A stretch of DNA of 64,000 nucleotides, taken from NCBI RefSeq assembly GCF_001038625.1, contig NZ_CP011803.1, forward strand, positions 992,001-1,056,000, given 5' to 3'. The notes under the pieces were generated by a model, which saw only the letters and a list, made by a program, of their open reading frames with translations, was not told the origin of the DNA and did not search any database. The stretch is from Clostridium carboxidivorans P7. Lineage in GTDB: Bacteria; Bacillota; Clostridia; Clostridiales; Clostridiaceae. The position numbers and the translations under genes were made by a program. Positions 40,823 through 49,321 of the stretch are shown here, in pieces. Within the stretch, counting starts at the first letter, position 1; every line of letters begins with the position of its first letter.

Positions 40823-42139
40823 ATGAATAAACCAGTTTTATCAGCACATTTTGAATCAAGAACACCATCAGATGTCAGATTGGCACAAATGAAGTATGAT
40901 GAGCGTGAGGTTAAACCTGAAGCTGTAATAAATGTAGGTATTGGAAATGTTTCACTTCCAACAAATCCTGCTATGCAGAAAAGAATGTTTGCACTTAATG
41001 CTCCTGAAAGCCCATTTGCAAAGGGTGTTGTAAGATATTCAGGAACTGCTGGTTTTGAAGAATGCCAGAATGCATTTAAAAATATTCTTTCATGTGAAGG
41101 CTTTGATACTAGTAAATTATTAGTTCAAGTAACAGACGGCGGATCAAGTGGTATGGAATTAGTATTACTTGGTGTTTGCGGACCTGCAGGTACTGATGAA
41201 AAGCCTTTTATGATGATAGACCCAGCATACACAAACTATATTTCTTTTGCAGAAAGAATAGGACGTAAAACTGTTACAGTAAAACGTAGTTTAGGTGAAG
41301 ATGGCAAGTTTAGTCTTCCAAAGCTTGATGAAATTGAGCAAACTATTAAAAAGAATAATCCTGGAGCACTTCTTGTTATACCTTATGATAATCCTACAGG
41401 ACAGCTTTATGACTATGAAACACTTAAAGGACTTGCTGCATTATGCGTAAAATACAATATGTGGATGGTTAGTGATGAAGCTTATCGTGAACTATACTAT
41501 ACAGGTGACAACAGCCTAGTAAGTATCTGGGGAATTACTGATGCAGATGTACCTGGTATAGAGGGAAGAAGAATAAGTTTAGAGACAACATCAAAGGTAT
41601 GGAATGCCTGCGGTTTAAGAATCGGTGCTGTAATTACTGATAATCCAGAATACAATAATCGTTCAATAGCCGAATATACTGCAAACCTTTGTGCTAACGT
41701 AATCGGTCAGTACATATTTGGAGCATTGGCACATGAAAGCAAGGAAAGTATTATTGGATGGTGCAAGAGTCTTCGTGAATACTATAAAGACATTATATTC
41801 AAAGTATATAATGGTTTGAAAGAGCAAGAACCAGGCTTAATCGTTTCCAGTCCTGATGCATCTATATACTCAGTAATTGACGTTAGAAACGTTGTAAAAC
41901 CAGGATTTGATGCAATTGACTTTGTTCTTTACTGTGCACAAAAAGGAGCTGTAGATTGCAATGGAGTTCAAACAACTCTTCTAGTAGCACCTTTAAAAGG
42001 ATTCTATGATATTCCAGCAGGAGAGAATAATCCAGGAAGCACTCAGTTCCGTATTTCATTCGTAGGAACTCCTGAAGACATGATGAAGGTTCCTGAGTTA
42101 TTTGTTAAACTTTTAAGACAGTACGAAGCAAGCCGTTAA
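40823..42139 (+). CDS. PLP-dependent aminotransferase, class I/II
   Basis: This 438-residue fold-type I enzyme shows the PLP features: an early QVTDGGSSGMELVL glycine loop, IPYDNPTGQLYDY (the Asn contacting the cofactor), MVSDEAYRELYY (the Asp to the pyridine N), and the Schiff-base Lys in LETTSKVWNACGLRIGAV. It probably makes or degrades an aromatic or branched amino acid by transamination. Neighbours give no pathway. GGAGGGG precedes the ATG. Confidence 0.88.
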   Translation: MNKPVLSAHFESRTPSDVRLAQMKYDEREVKPEAVINVGIGNVSLPTNPAMQKRMFALNAPESPFAKGVVRYSGTAGFEECQNAFKNILSCEGFDTSKLLVQVTDGGSSGMELVLLGVCGPAGTDEKPFMMIDPAYTNYISFAERIGRKTVTVKRSLGEDGKFSLPKLDEIEQTIKKNNPGALLVIPYDNPTGQLYDYETLKGLAALCVKYNMWMVSDEAYRELYYTGDNSLVSIWGITDADVPGIEGRRISLETTSKVWNACGLRIGAVITDNPEYNNRSIAEYTANLCANVIGQYIFGALAHESKESIIGWCKSLREYYKDIIFKVYNGLKEQEPGLIVSSPDASIYSVIDVRNVVKPGFDAIDFVLYCAQKGAVDCNGVQTTLLVAPLKGFYDIPAGENNPGSTQFRISFVGTPEDMMKVPELFVKLLRQYEASR

Positions 42140-42167
42140 TATAACATATAAATAAAAAAACATGTTT

Positions 42168-42202
42168 TTCCCTCAGACTAAGTTAAGTCTGAGGGAATTT
42201 TT
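42168..42202 (+). terminator. Aminotransferase gene terminator
   Basis: TTCCCTCAGACT (42168-42179) pairs with AGTCTGAGGGAA (42186-42197), followed by TTTTTGG. The remainder of the gap to 42487 is AT-rich with no gene or riboswitch that I can see. Confidence 0.88.
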
Positions 42203-42487
42203 GGTGTTCAGAAAATTTAAAAGATAACTGTATAAAAAATAATATAGAAAATTATAATTTATAATTTAAAATCTAATATTTATACAAAAACTTTACATAT
42301 TTAATGTATAAATATTAGCTTATGAATTATAAGTAGAAAATAATAACTTATGAAAAAAAAGAAATTTAGTGTATAATGGAAAAAAGGTTTGACAAACAGA
42401 AGCTAATAGTGAAAGCTGTCAGAAAAGATTGATAGTAGTATATATACTTTTAAAGGTAGAAAACATATGAAAAAGGGGGGAAGATAA

Positions 42488-43366
42488 ATGCGTAACGAAA
42501 AGACAGTTGGTGTGATATATGCAGTTGCAGCGTATACATTATGGGGTGTTTTGACTATATATTGGAAGTTGATAGATGGTGTATTTCCAATAGAGATTTT
42601 ATCCAACAGAATTGTATGGGCTTTTGTATTTACAGTTGCAATTATTGCAGCAACTAAACAATGGGGAGAGTTAAAGCGTATAGCCAAGGATAAGAAGCAA
42701 ATGCTTTATATCTTTATTGCATCTATTCTCATTGCTTTTAATTGGGGATTATACATTTGGGCTGTTAACTCAAATAGGATTATTGATGCAAGCTTAGGAT
42801 ATTACATTAATCCATTGGTTGCAGTAGCTCTAGGAGTGGTTATTTTCAAGGAAAAGTTGAGTTTGTGGCAGGGAATTGCCCTTTCTACTGCTTTTTTTGG
42901 AGTTATAATTAAAACATTGCAATATGGTAAAATTCCATGGATTTCATTAGGACTAGCTATTTCCTTTGGGTTATATGGTGCAATGAAGAAGTTTGTTAAA
43001 GCTAATTCCATAGTTGGGTTAACATTAGAGACAACCATGATTACTCCAATTGCAGCAGTATACATAGCATCAAGGCAATTTAGTGGGGTAGGTGCTTTTG
43101 GGAGAGAAAGTGCAGTAGTAATCTTTCTACTTATAGGGTCTGGTATAGTTACAGCTGTTCCACTGCTGCTTTTTGCAAGTGCAGCAAGAAGACTACCTTT
43201 GTCAGTGATTGGATTTACACAATACATTTCACCAACCATAAGCTTGTTTATTGGAATTTTTATGTATCATGAAGGTTTTACAAGTATAGATATGGTAAGC
43301 TTTGTATTCATATGGTCAGCACTAGTAATGTATTCTCTTTCACAAATAAGTTTAAATAAAAATTGA
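42488..43366 (+). CDS. rarD: EamA-family transporter RarD
   Basis: This 292-residue drug/metabolite transporter has ten helices in two five-helix repeats. The opening GVIYAVAAYTLWGVLTIYWKLI and the SNRIIDASLGYYINPLVAVALGVVIFKEKLS segment are characteristic of RarD. The substrate is unknown; some family members export amino acids. AAGGGGGGA precedes the ATG. A MITE-like repeat separates it from the next gene. Confidence 0.85.
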   Translation: MRNEKTVGVIYAVAAYTLWGVLTIYWKLIDGVFPIEILSNRIVWAFVFTVAIIAATKQWGELKRIAKDKKQMLYIFIASILIAFNWGLYIWAVNSNRIIDASLGYYINPLVAVALGVVIFKEKLSLWQGIALSTAFFGVIIKTLQYGKIPWISLGLAISFGLYGAMKKFVKANSIVGLTLETTMITPIAAVYIASRQFSGVGAFGRESAVVIFLLIGSGIVTAVPLLLFASAARRLPLSVIGFTQYISPTISLFIGIFMYHEGFTSIDMVSFVFIWSALVMYSLSQISLNKN

Positions 43367-43398
43367 CAAGCTATAAGATTAATTAACTAAACTTTTTC

Positions 43399-43632
43399 AG
43401 AGGACAGAGGACAATTGACAGAGGACAGTGAAGGATGATTTTTCTCCGCTTTGCTACGAAAAATCTTTAATTAAATTTTTAATGGTTCATTTCGCTAAAG
43501 CGAAATATTGCTGACTTATATAAATTCGAAGCTTGTTTTGCTTTAGCTAAATAAGCTTAAAATAAATTAGTTTTCTGACGTAAGGAGGAAAACTCACCTT
43601 CATTGTCCTCTGTCCTCTGTCAATTGTCCTCT
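43399..43632. repeat. MITE-like element with long inverted ends
   Basis: The left end reads AGAGGACAGAGGACAATTGA and continues to GTGAAGG. The right end is its inverted counterpart, running from CCTTCATTGTCCTC to AATTGTCCTCT. Each end spans about 48 bases and itself contains two or three AGAGGACA repeats. The 130-base interior is AT-rich and contains AGCGAAATATTGC-type palindromes but no gene. It sits in the gap between rarD and the activator gene. Confidence 0.8.
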
Positions 43633-43724
43633 AAAAATATTGATTGGCAATATTTTTAAACTGTGAAAGTTGAATAATTAACACAGAGTGTAAAATTGTA
43701 TGTATTCAATATGAGGTGAATGAT

Positions 43725-45659
43725 ATGGAAAATTATGAAGAATTTATAACTTGTGCTTGGAATGAATTTATTAATAATGGATATATAAATCCTAAGGTAA
43801 GATGGGAAATAGCAGAGTCGTGGAAAAGGTGTATGGGCTATGAAGTAAATCCTATGGATGGAAAGGGAAATGATAAACATAAGGCCTCAGAAAAATTAAA
43901 GGTTGAAGAAAATGCACAATTAATTTCAGTGGCGCATCCTATAATTGAGAATATATACAACATTGTTCAAGGCTCAGGCTTTGCCATAATGCTTGCTGAT
44001 AAGGATGGATATATAATGGACATAATTGGTGATGATGACATTATGAAGATGGCAGATGAGCTGAACTTTGTTAAAGGACAGCTTTGGACAGAAAATGTTG
44101 TGGGGACTAATGCAATTGGAACAGCACTATTTTTGGATAAGCCAGTGCAAACTATAGGAGCTGAACATTTTGGAATACATCAACACAGTTGGACTTGCTC
44201 TTGTTCACCTATTCATGATGAAGAAGGTAATATAATAGGATTTATTAATATGTCAGGAAATGTTCATAGTGCTCATTCCCATACGCTTGCTATGGTTACA
44301 TCTGCAGCTCAGTTAATAGAAAAGCAGATGGCACTGACTATTTCAAATAATCTTATGAATATTACTTTTGATTCTATATGTGAAGGTATGATTGTTATAG
44401 ATGAAAAATTAAATATCAAAAGAGTAAATGATAGAGCTGTTGAAATATTGGAGATAAGTTATAAAGAAATAGTGAAAATGAATATTAAACAGTTGATGAG
44501 TAGTGTGAACTTTAGTGAAATAATAGGTAAAAATATTACATCTTATAATAATGTAGAGTGTGATTTTTATATAAATACGAAAAGAGTGAAGTGCATCATA
44601 AATGCTGTACCAATGAAAGTAACAGATAAGGTTATAGGAATAGTTATAACCTTTAGAGAAGTGCAGGATGTTCATAAATTAGTAACTAAAGTAATTGGCT
44701 ACAGTGCTTCTTATAATTTTAATGATTTTATAACTGAAAATGAAAGAATGAAAGATATAATAAACTTTGGTAAAAAAATAGCTAGAAGTCACAGCAATGT
44801 TCTCATTGAAGGAGAAAGTGGTACAGGTAAGGAACTCATAGCTCAATCCATTCATAATTATAGTGAAAGAAGAGAAGGACCTTTTGTTGCTGTAAATTGT
44901 GCTTCTATACCTAGAGAGTTAGTGGAAAGTGAACTCTTTGGATATGAAAAAGGAGCTTTTACTGGGGCTTCTAAGGAAGGTCATCCTGGAAAATTTGAAA
45001 TTGCAAATGGAGGTACAATATTTTTAGATGAAATTGGAGAGCTGCCTTTAGATATACAAAGCAAATTACTAAGAGTATTGGATAATAATAAGATTATAAG
45101 AGTTGGTGGAACCTATGAAAAACAATTGGATATAAGGGTGGTAGGTGCTACTAATAGAAACCTAAAAGAAGAAATAAAAAGGAAGAATTTTAGGGAAGAT
45201 CTTTATTATAGATTAAATGTGATGAGTGTAAAAACAATACCTTTAAATGAAAGAAAAGAAGATATAGATGTGCTAGTTAAGTATTTTGTAGAAATTTTAA
45301 ATGCTAAAAGTAAGGATCAACATAAGAAAGTAAATAAAAGTTATTTAGATAAATTAAAAAAGTATAATTGGCCAGGTAACGTAAGAGAACTTAGAAATAT
45401 AGTAGAGAGAGATTATTATTTAAGTGATGAGTATTTTGTTACTTCCTATAATGAAGAAGAGATGACATCTATTAAGGATGTGGATGTACAGGATAAAAGA
45501 GAATCAAGTATTATTCCAATGCAAATATTAGAAAAAGAAACTATTGAAAATGCCATTAGGATTTGCGAGGGTAACATAGTAAAAGCTGCAAATTATTTAA
45601 ATATAGGCCGATCTACCTTGTACAGAAAAATAAAAAGATACAATATTAACAATGGTTAA
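43725..45659 (+). CDS. Sigma-54-dependent AcoR-like transcriptional activator
   Basis: This 644-residue enhancer-binding protein starts at the ATG at 43725 (GAGGTGA upstream). It has an N-terminal GAF domain (about 60-205), a PAS domain (about 215-325), the AAA+ domain with Walker A GESGTGKE and the sigma-54 contact loop YEKGAFTGA, and a C-terminal Fis helix-turn-helix (NIVKAANYLNIGRSTLYRKIKRY). Relatives respond to acetoin or related diols. Its likely target is the dehydrogenase gene downstream, whose promoter is of sigma-54 type with paired upstream palindromes. Confidence 0.93.
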   Translation: MENYEEFITCAWNEFINNGYINPKVRWEIAESWKRCMGYEVNPMDGKGNDKHKASEKLKVEENAQLISVAHPIIENIYNIVQGSGFAIMLADKDGYIMDIIGDDDIMKMADELNFVKGQLWTENVVGTNAIGTALFLDKPVQTIGAEHFGIHQHSWTCSCSPIHDEEGNIIGFINMSGNVHSAHSHTLAMVTSAAQLIEKQMALTISNNLMNITFDSICEGMIVIDEKLNIKRVNDRAVEILEISYKEIVKMNIKQLMSSVNFSEIIGKNITSYNNVECDFYINTKRVKCIINAVPMKVTDKVIGIVITFREVQDVHKLVTKVIGYSASYNFNDFITENERMKDIINFGKKIARSHSNVLIEGESGTGKELIAQSIHNYSERREGPFVAVNCASIPRELVESELFGYEKGAFTGASKEGHPGKFEIANGGTIFLDEIGELPLDIQSKLLRVLDNNKIIRVGGTYEKQLDIRVVGATNRNLKEEIKRKNFREDLYYRLNVMSVKTIPLNERKEDIDVLVKYFVEILNAKSKDQHKKVNKSYLDKLKKYNWPGNVRELRNIVERDYYLSDEYFVTSYNEEEMTSIKDVDVQDKRESSIIPMQILEKETIENAIRICEGNIVKAANYLNIGRSTLYRKIKRYNINNG

Positions 45660-45695
45660 ATAAAAGTGTGCCAAAATGGGAAAAACAATTTTTAC

Positions 45696-45737
45696 CTGTC
45701 AATATGACACAGTTTTAAATGTGTCAATATGATACAC
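45696..45737. promoter_or_regulatory. Tandem upstream activator sites for the AcoR-like protein
   Basis: Two near-identical palindromes, CTGTCAATATGACACAG (45696-45712) and GTGTCAATATGATACAC (45721-45737), lie with centres 25 bases apart. They are 72 and 47 bases upstream of the -24/-12 promoter elements, the usual place for enhancer-binding-protein sites. Confidence 0.8.
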
Positions 45738-45744
45738 TTGGAAT

Positions 45745-45772
45745 AAAAAGAGCTTGATAATAAGCTCTTTTT
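45745..45772 (+). terminator. Activator gene terminator, placed between enhancer and promoter
   Basis: AAAAAGAGCTT (45745-45755) pairs perfectly with AAGCTCTTTTT (45762-45772) around GATAAT. It isolates the dehydrogenase promoter from read-through of the activator gene. Confidence 0.85.
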
Positions 45773-45775
45773 ATT

Positions 45776-45792
45776 TTGGCATGATATTTGCT
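45776..45792 (+). promoter_or_regulatory. Sigma-54 (-24/-12) promoter
   Basis: TTGGCATGATATTTGCT has the invariant GG (45778-45779) and GC (45790-45791) separated by exactly 10 bases, close to consensus TGGCAC-N5-TTGC. Transcription would begin near 45803, about 40 bases before the dehydrogenase ATG. Confidence 0.88.
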
Positions 45793-45843
45793 AAATATAT
45801 CTGTGAATGAATTAACAATTATATTGAATTTGGAGGTATTATT

Positions 45844-46917
45844 ATGAAAGCAGCATTATGGTATGATAAGAAAGATGTTAGAGTTGAAGAAATTGAAGAA
45901 CCAAAGGTAGTAAAGGGATCAGTAAAAATTAAGGTTAAATGGTGTGGAATTTGTGGTTCTGACTTACATGAATATTTAGGAGGCCCTATATTTATTCCAG
46001 TAGGACAACCTCATCCTCTAAGTGGTAATACAGCTCCTGTAGTTTTAGGGCATGAATTCTCAGGCGAAGTTGTGGAAATAGGTGAAGGAGTTACAAATTT
46101 TAATGTTGGAGATAGAGTAGTTGTTGAACCAATTGTAGCTTGTGGTAAATGTCCAGCATGCAGAGAAGGAAAATATAATCTTTGCTCATCTCTAGGTTTC
46201 CATGGACTTTGTGGAAGCGGTGGTGGATTTGCAGAATATACTGTATTCCCAGAAGAATTTATTCATAAAATTCCAGATAATATGTCTTATGAACAAGCTG
46301 CATTAATAGAACCTATGGCAGTAGCACTTCATTCAATAAGAATTGCTAATTTTAAAACTGGAGATACAGCTCTAGTATTAGGATCAGGTCCAATAGGACT
46401 TGCAACTATCGAATGTTTAAAAGCAGCTGGTGCTAAACTTGTAGTTGTTTTACAGAGAAAATCAGTAAGACAGGAATATGCAAAAAGAGCTGGTGCAGAC
46501 GTAGTTCTAGATCCAAATGAAGTTAATATAGCTGAAGAGGTTAAAAAGCTTACAGGTGGAGTTGGTGTTGATGTGGCTTTTGAAACTACGGGCGCTAAGA
46601 TAGGTTTTGATACTGGACTTGACTCATTGAAGTTTGAAGGAACTTTGGTAATAACAAGTATTTGGGAAGGCGAGACAAGCTTCAATCCTAATGTTTTAGT
46701 ATTCTCTGAAAAGAAAATAGTTGGAACACTAGCTTATAGACATGAATTCCCAGCAACAATTGCACAAATGAGTGATGGAAGAATAAAGGCAGAAGGATAT
46801 ATTACAAAGAAAATTCTACTAGATGATATAGTAGAAGGAGGCTTTGGTGCTTTAACTGGACCAGAAAAGAAATCACATGTAAAAATAATTATAACTCCAG
46901 ATAAATCACTTTTATAG
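45844..46917 (+). CDS. Zinc-dependent 2,3-butanediol/alcohol dehydrogenase
   Basis: This 357-residue medium-chain dehydrogenase has the catalytic zinc site WCGICGSDLHEY, the GHEFSGEV segment, the structural zinc motif CGKCPACREGKYNLC, and the Rossmann loop VLGSGPIGLATIE. The insertion YLGGPIFIPVGQPHPLSG is typical of (R,R)-butanediol dehydrogenases of the BdhA type, which interconvert acetoin and 2,3-butanediol with NAD(P)H. Its sigma-54 promoter and AcoR-like neighbour support this. TTGGAGG precedes the ATG. Confidence 0.87.
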   Translation: MKAALWYDKKDVRVEEIEEPKVVKGSVKIKVKWCGICGSDLHEYLGGPIFIPVGQPHPLSGNTAPVVLGHEFSGEVVEIGEGVTNFNVGDRVVVEPIVACGKCPACREGKYNLCSSLGFHGLCGSGGGFAEYTVFPEEFIHKIPDNMSYEQAALIEPMAVALHSIRIANFKTGDTALVLGSGPIGLATIECLKAAGAKLVVVLQRKSVRQEYAKRAGADVVLDPNEVNIAEEVKKLTGGVGVDVAFETTGAKIGFDTGLDSLKFEGTLVITSIWEGETSFNPNVLVFSEKKIVGTLAYRHEFPATIAQMSDGRIKAEGYITKKILLDDIVEGGFGALTGPEKKSHVKIIITPDKSLL

Positions 46918-46957
46918 GAGTTTTATATTTGCTAGTCAGGTATTTATGGGGAAAAGC

Positions 46958-46988
46958 AAACCGCCGATTGTTATATCGGCGGTTTTTA
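46958..46988. terminator. Bidirectional terminator
   Basis: AAACCGCCGA (46958-46967) pairs exactly with TCGGCGGTTT (46976-46985), flanked by T-rich sequence on the right and A-rich on the left. It lies between the dehydrogenase gene and the convergent TetR gene. Confidence 0.88.
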
Positions 46989-47007
46989 TTAATCTAAGAA
47001 TAAATTT

Positions 47008-47673
47008 CTATTCTCTTTTTTGTATTATAAAAGAGTTTAAAACTTGTTTAATATATCCAAGTGTTTTTTGTGATACATCCTCTATTTTTAATTGATTTTC
47101 TGAATTTAAAACTTTTACCAGCATTCCATTATATAGCAGTATTGTCATTTCATTAACATCATTTAAATCTGACTTGTTTAAATAACCCTCTGATTGAATT
47201 TTTGATAATAATACTAAATTCCTTGCATATAAATCAGTACTTAAAAGCATTGGCATTAGTTCCTCTAGCTGTCCAACCAGTTCTTCAGGAAAAATGGAAT
47301 AATACTCTTTAATTATCTGCGATATGGAATTATTGTGCTTTCCAAAAAAAATATTGTTATATATTTGAGGGCGTGAAAAAGAGTATCTGCAAAAACATTC
47401 CCATATCTTATAATACCTTTCAAGGCTGTTATTTGCTGATTTTATGTATTCTTTTAAGTTTAAGATATATTCTTTAAGATGCCTTATTGAGGCAAATAGT
47501 ATAAGTTCATCTAGACTCTCAAAGTAGTTGTAAAGTGTAGCACTATTATATCCTGCCAAATCGGCAACTTTTCTTATGGTAACAAATTCAATTCCTTCCT
47601 CATCCATGATCTGAACAGCAGCATCAATAAAATAACTCATATTTCTATACCTTTTTAGTTCTCTTTTATCCAT
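47008..47673 (-). CDS. TetR-family regulator, paralogue 1 (grd-cluster side)
   Basis: This 221-residue regulator has an N-terminal TetR helix-turn-helix: MSYFIDAAVQIMDEEGIEFVTIRKVADLAGYNSATLYNYFESLDELI. The ATG at 47673 is used because GGAGG lies 7 bases upstream; a GTG four codons earlier overlaps that site. Its C-terminal part (YSIFPEELVGQLEELMPMLL) is nearly the same as in the regulator at 63053-63706. It is divergent from the reductase operon, and the intergenic space holds CAATC-N2-GATTG palindromes. It is likely to control grdI and its own gene. Confidence 0.9.
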   Translation of the reverse strand: MDKRELKRYRNMSYFIDAAVQIMDEEGIEFVTIRKVADLAGYNSATLYNYFESLDELILFASIRHLKEYILNLKEYIKSANNSLERYYKIWECFCRYSFSRPQIYNNIFFGKHNNSISQIIKEYYSIFPEELVGQLEELMPMLLSTDLYARNLVLLSKIQSEGYLNKSDLNDVNEMTILLYNGMLVKVLNSENQLKIEDVSQKTLGYIKQVLNSFIIQKRE

Positions 47674-47853
47674 TTTGTCCTCCACAAATGTTTAATTGAT
47701 ATATTCTATTATAACATATAGTAAGTGTATTACTCAATCTTATAGGATGTATTTCAAATTTCTATAGCATGAAATCTTCAAATGCAGGCAATGCAATCCT
47801 TTTCAGCTTTATTTAAATTTATAATAGAATGAATTTGATAATTTAATAACAAA

Positions 47854-47882
47854 CAATCGCGATTATTAAGCAATCACGATTG
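47854..47882. promoter_or_regulatory. Operator array, 17-bp spaced palindromes upstream of grdI
   Basis: CAATCGCGATTA (47854-47865) and CAATCACGATTG (47871-47882) start exactly 17 bases apart, and a worn third site, CAAACATGATGT, begins at 47889. The same motif with the same spacing recurs upstream of the paralogous TetR gene (63910-63955). They lie 182-210 bases upstream of the TetR start and 99-127 bases upstream of grdI. The rest of 47686-47980 is AT-rich with no other gene. Confidence 0.8.
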
Positions 47883-47980
47883 AAAAAACAAACATGATGT
47901 GATACTATTTATTCAAATAGTACTATTTAGACAATTTCAACAATTAAAAAATAATTTTTTATGGTAGAGGAGGTCCAATA

Positions 47981-49306
47981 ATGAAACTTGAAATTGGAAA
48001 TTTTCATGTTAAGGATATTGTTTTTGGCAACTCAACAAGTTATAAAGAGGGCATTTTAACAATTAACAAAAAAGAAGCTTTAGATTATGTATTGGAAGAT
48101 GAACATATTACTGAGGCAGATCTCTTAATTGTAAAGCCTGGAGACAAAGTTCGTCTTGTTCCTGTAAAGGAAGCTATTGAATGCAGAGTTAAGGTTGATG
48201 GGTCTACATTATTTCCAGGTGTAACTGGAGATGTAATTCCAGTTGGAGAGGGTCGTACACATGCACTTAAAGATTGCAGCTTGCTTGTAGTTGGTAAGCA
48301 TTGGGGTGGATTCCAAGATGGATTAATAGATATGAGTGGTGAAGGTGCAAAATACACTTACTATTCTCAGTTAAAAAACATAGTGCTTGTAGGCGATACA
48401 GATGAAGATTTCGAAAAGCATGAGCAGCAGAAGAAAAATAAGGCTTTAAGATGGGCAGGACATAAACTGGCCGAATATATAGGAAACTGTGTTAAGGATT
48501 TAGAGCCTGAAGATATTGAAACTTTTGAATTAGATCCTATTATGAAAAGGCCTGAAAATGTTCAAAAACTTCCAAGTGTTGTATTTGTTATGCAGCCTCA
48601 ATCACAAATGGAAGAAATGGGATATAATGATCTAGTTTATGGATGGGATGCAAATCATATGGTTCCAACATTTATGCATCCAAATGAAGTATTGGATGGA
48701 GCTGTGATTTCAGGAAGCTTTATGCCATGTTCATCAAAGTGGTCCACTTATGATTTTCAGAATAATCCAACTATTAAAAGACTTTATGCAGAGCATGGTA
48801 AAACACTTAACTTCTTAGGAGTTATAATGTCAAACCTTAATGTAGCATTAGAGCAAAAGAAACGTTCAGCTTTATTTGTAGCTCAAATGGCTAAATCCTT
48901 AGGTGCAGATGGAGCCATCGTAGCTGAAGAAGGATATGGAAATCCAGATGCAGACTTCATAGCATGTATAGTAGCTTTAGAAGATGCTGGAGTTAAAACT
49001 TGTGGAATTACTAATGAATGTACAGGAAGAGATGGAGAATCTCAACCTCTAGTTTCTTTAGATATAAAGGCAGATGCTATTGTATCTACTGGAAACGTTT
49101 CAGAGTTGATAGAACTACCTGCAATGGAGACTGTTATAGGCGAACTACAATCTTTAGCTAGAGATGGTTTGTCTGGAGGTTGGTCAAATGATGAAATATT
49201 AGGACCTTCAGTAAGAGAAGATGGTTCAATTATTATGGAAAACAATGCTATGTTCTGCGGAGATCAGGCTGTTGGTTGGTCACCAAAGACAATGAAAGAT
49301 TTTTAA
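47981..49306 (+). CDS. grdI: Betaine (or related) reductase, pyruvoyl-type proprotein subunit of component B
   Basis: This 441-residue protein belongs to the GrdE/GrdG/GrdI family. It is a proprotein that cleaves itself at an internal Cys to form the pyruvoyl (carbonyl) subunit which binds the amine substrate as a Schiff base. The candidate cleavage Cys is residue 250, in SFMPCSSKWSTYDFQ, near the position reported for GrdE (about 242). The choice of betaine type rests on the BCCT transporter in the same cluster and the sequence of the partner GrdH; glycine or sarcosine type cannot be excluded. GAGGAGG precedes the ATG. Confidence 0.78.
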   Translation: MKLEIGNFHVKDIVFGNSTSYKEGILTINKKEALDYVLEDEHITEADLLIVKPGDKVRLVPVKEAIECRVKVDGSTLFPGVTGDVIPVGEGRTHALKDCSLLVVGKHWGGFQDGLIDMSGEGAKYTYYSQLKNIVLVGDTDEDFEKHEQQKKNKALRWAGHKLAEYIGNCVKDLEPEDIETFELDPIMKRPENVQKLPSVVFVMQPQSQMEEMGYNDLVYGWDANHMVPTFMHPNEVLDGAVISGSFMPCSSKWSTYDFQNNPTIKRLYAEHGKTLNFLGVIMSNLNVALEQKKRSALFVAQMAKSLGADGAIVAEEGYGNPDADFIACIVALEDAGVKTCGITNECTGRDGESQPLVSLDIKADAIVSTGNVSELIELPAMETVIGELQSLARDGLSGGWSNDEILGPSVREDGSIIMENNAMFCGDQAVGWSPKTMKDF

Positions 49307-49321
49307 GGAGGTGCAGTTTAG

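Noticed and set aside
42198-42487. Possible riboswitch upstream of rarD
   Set aside because: No known aptamer pattern or convincing hairpin plus T-run could be found in this AT-rich stretch.
43399-43632. A complete insertion sequence
   Set aside because: There is no transposase gene between the inverted ends; the element is non-coding.
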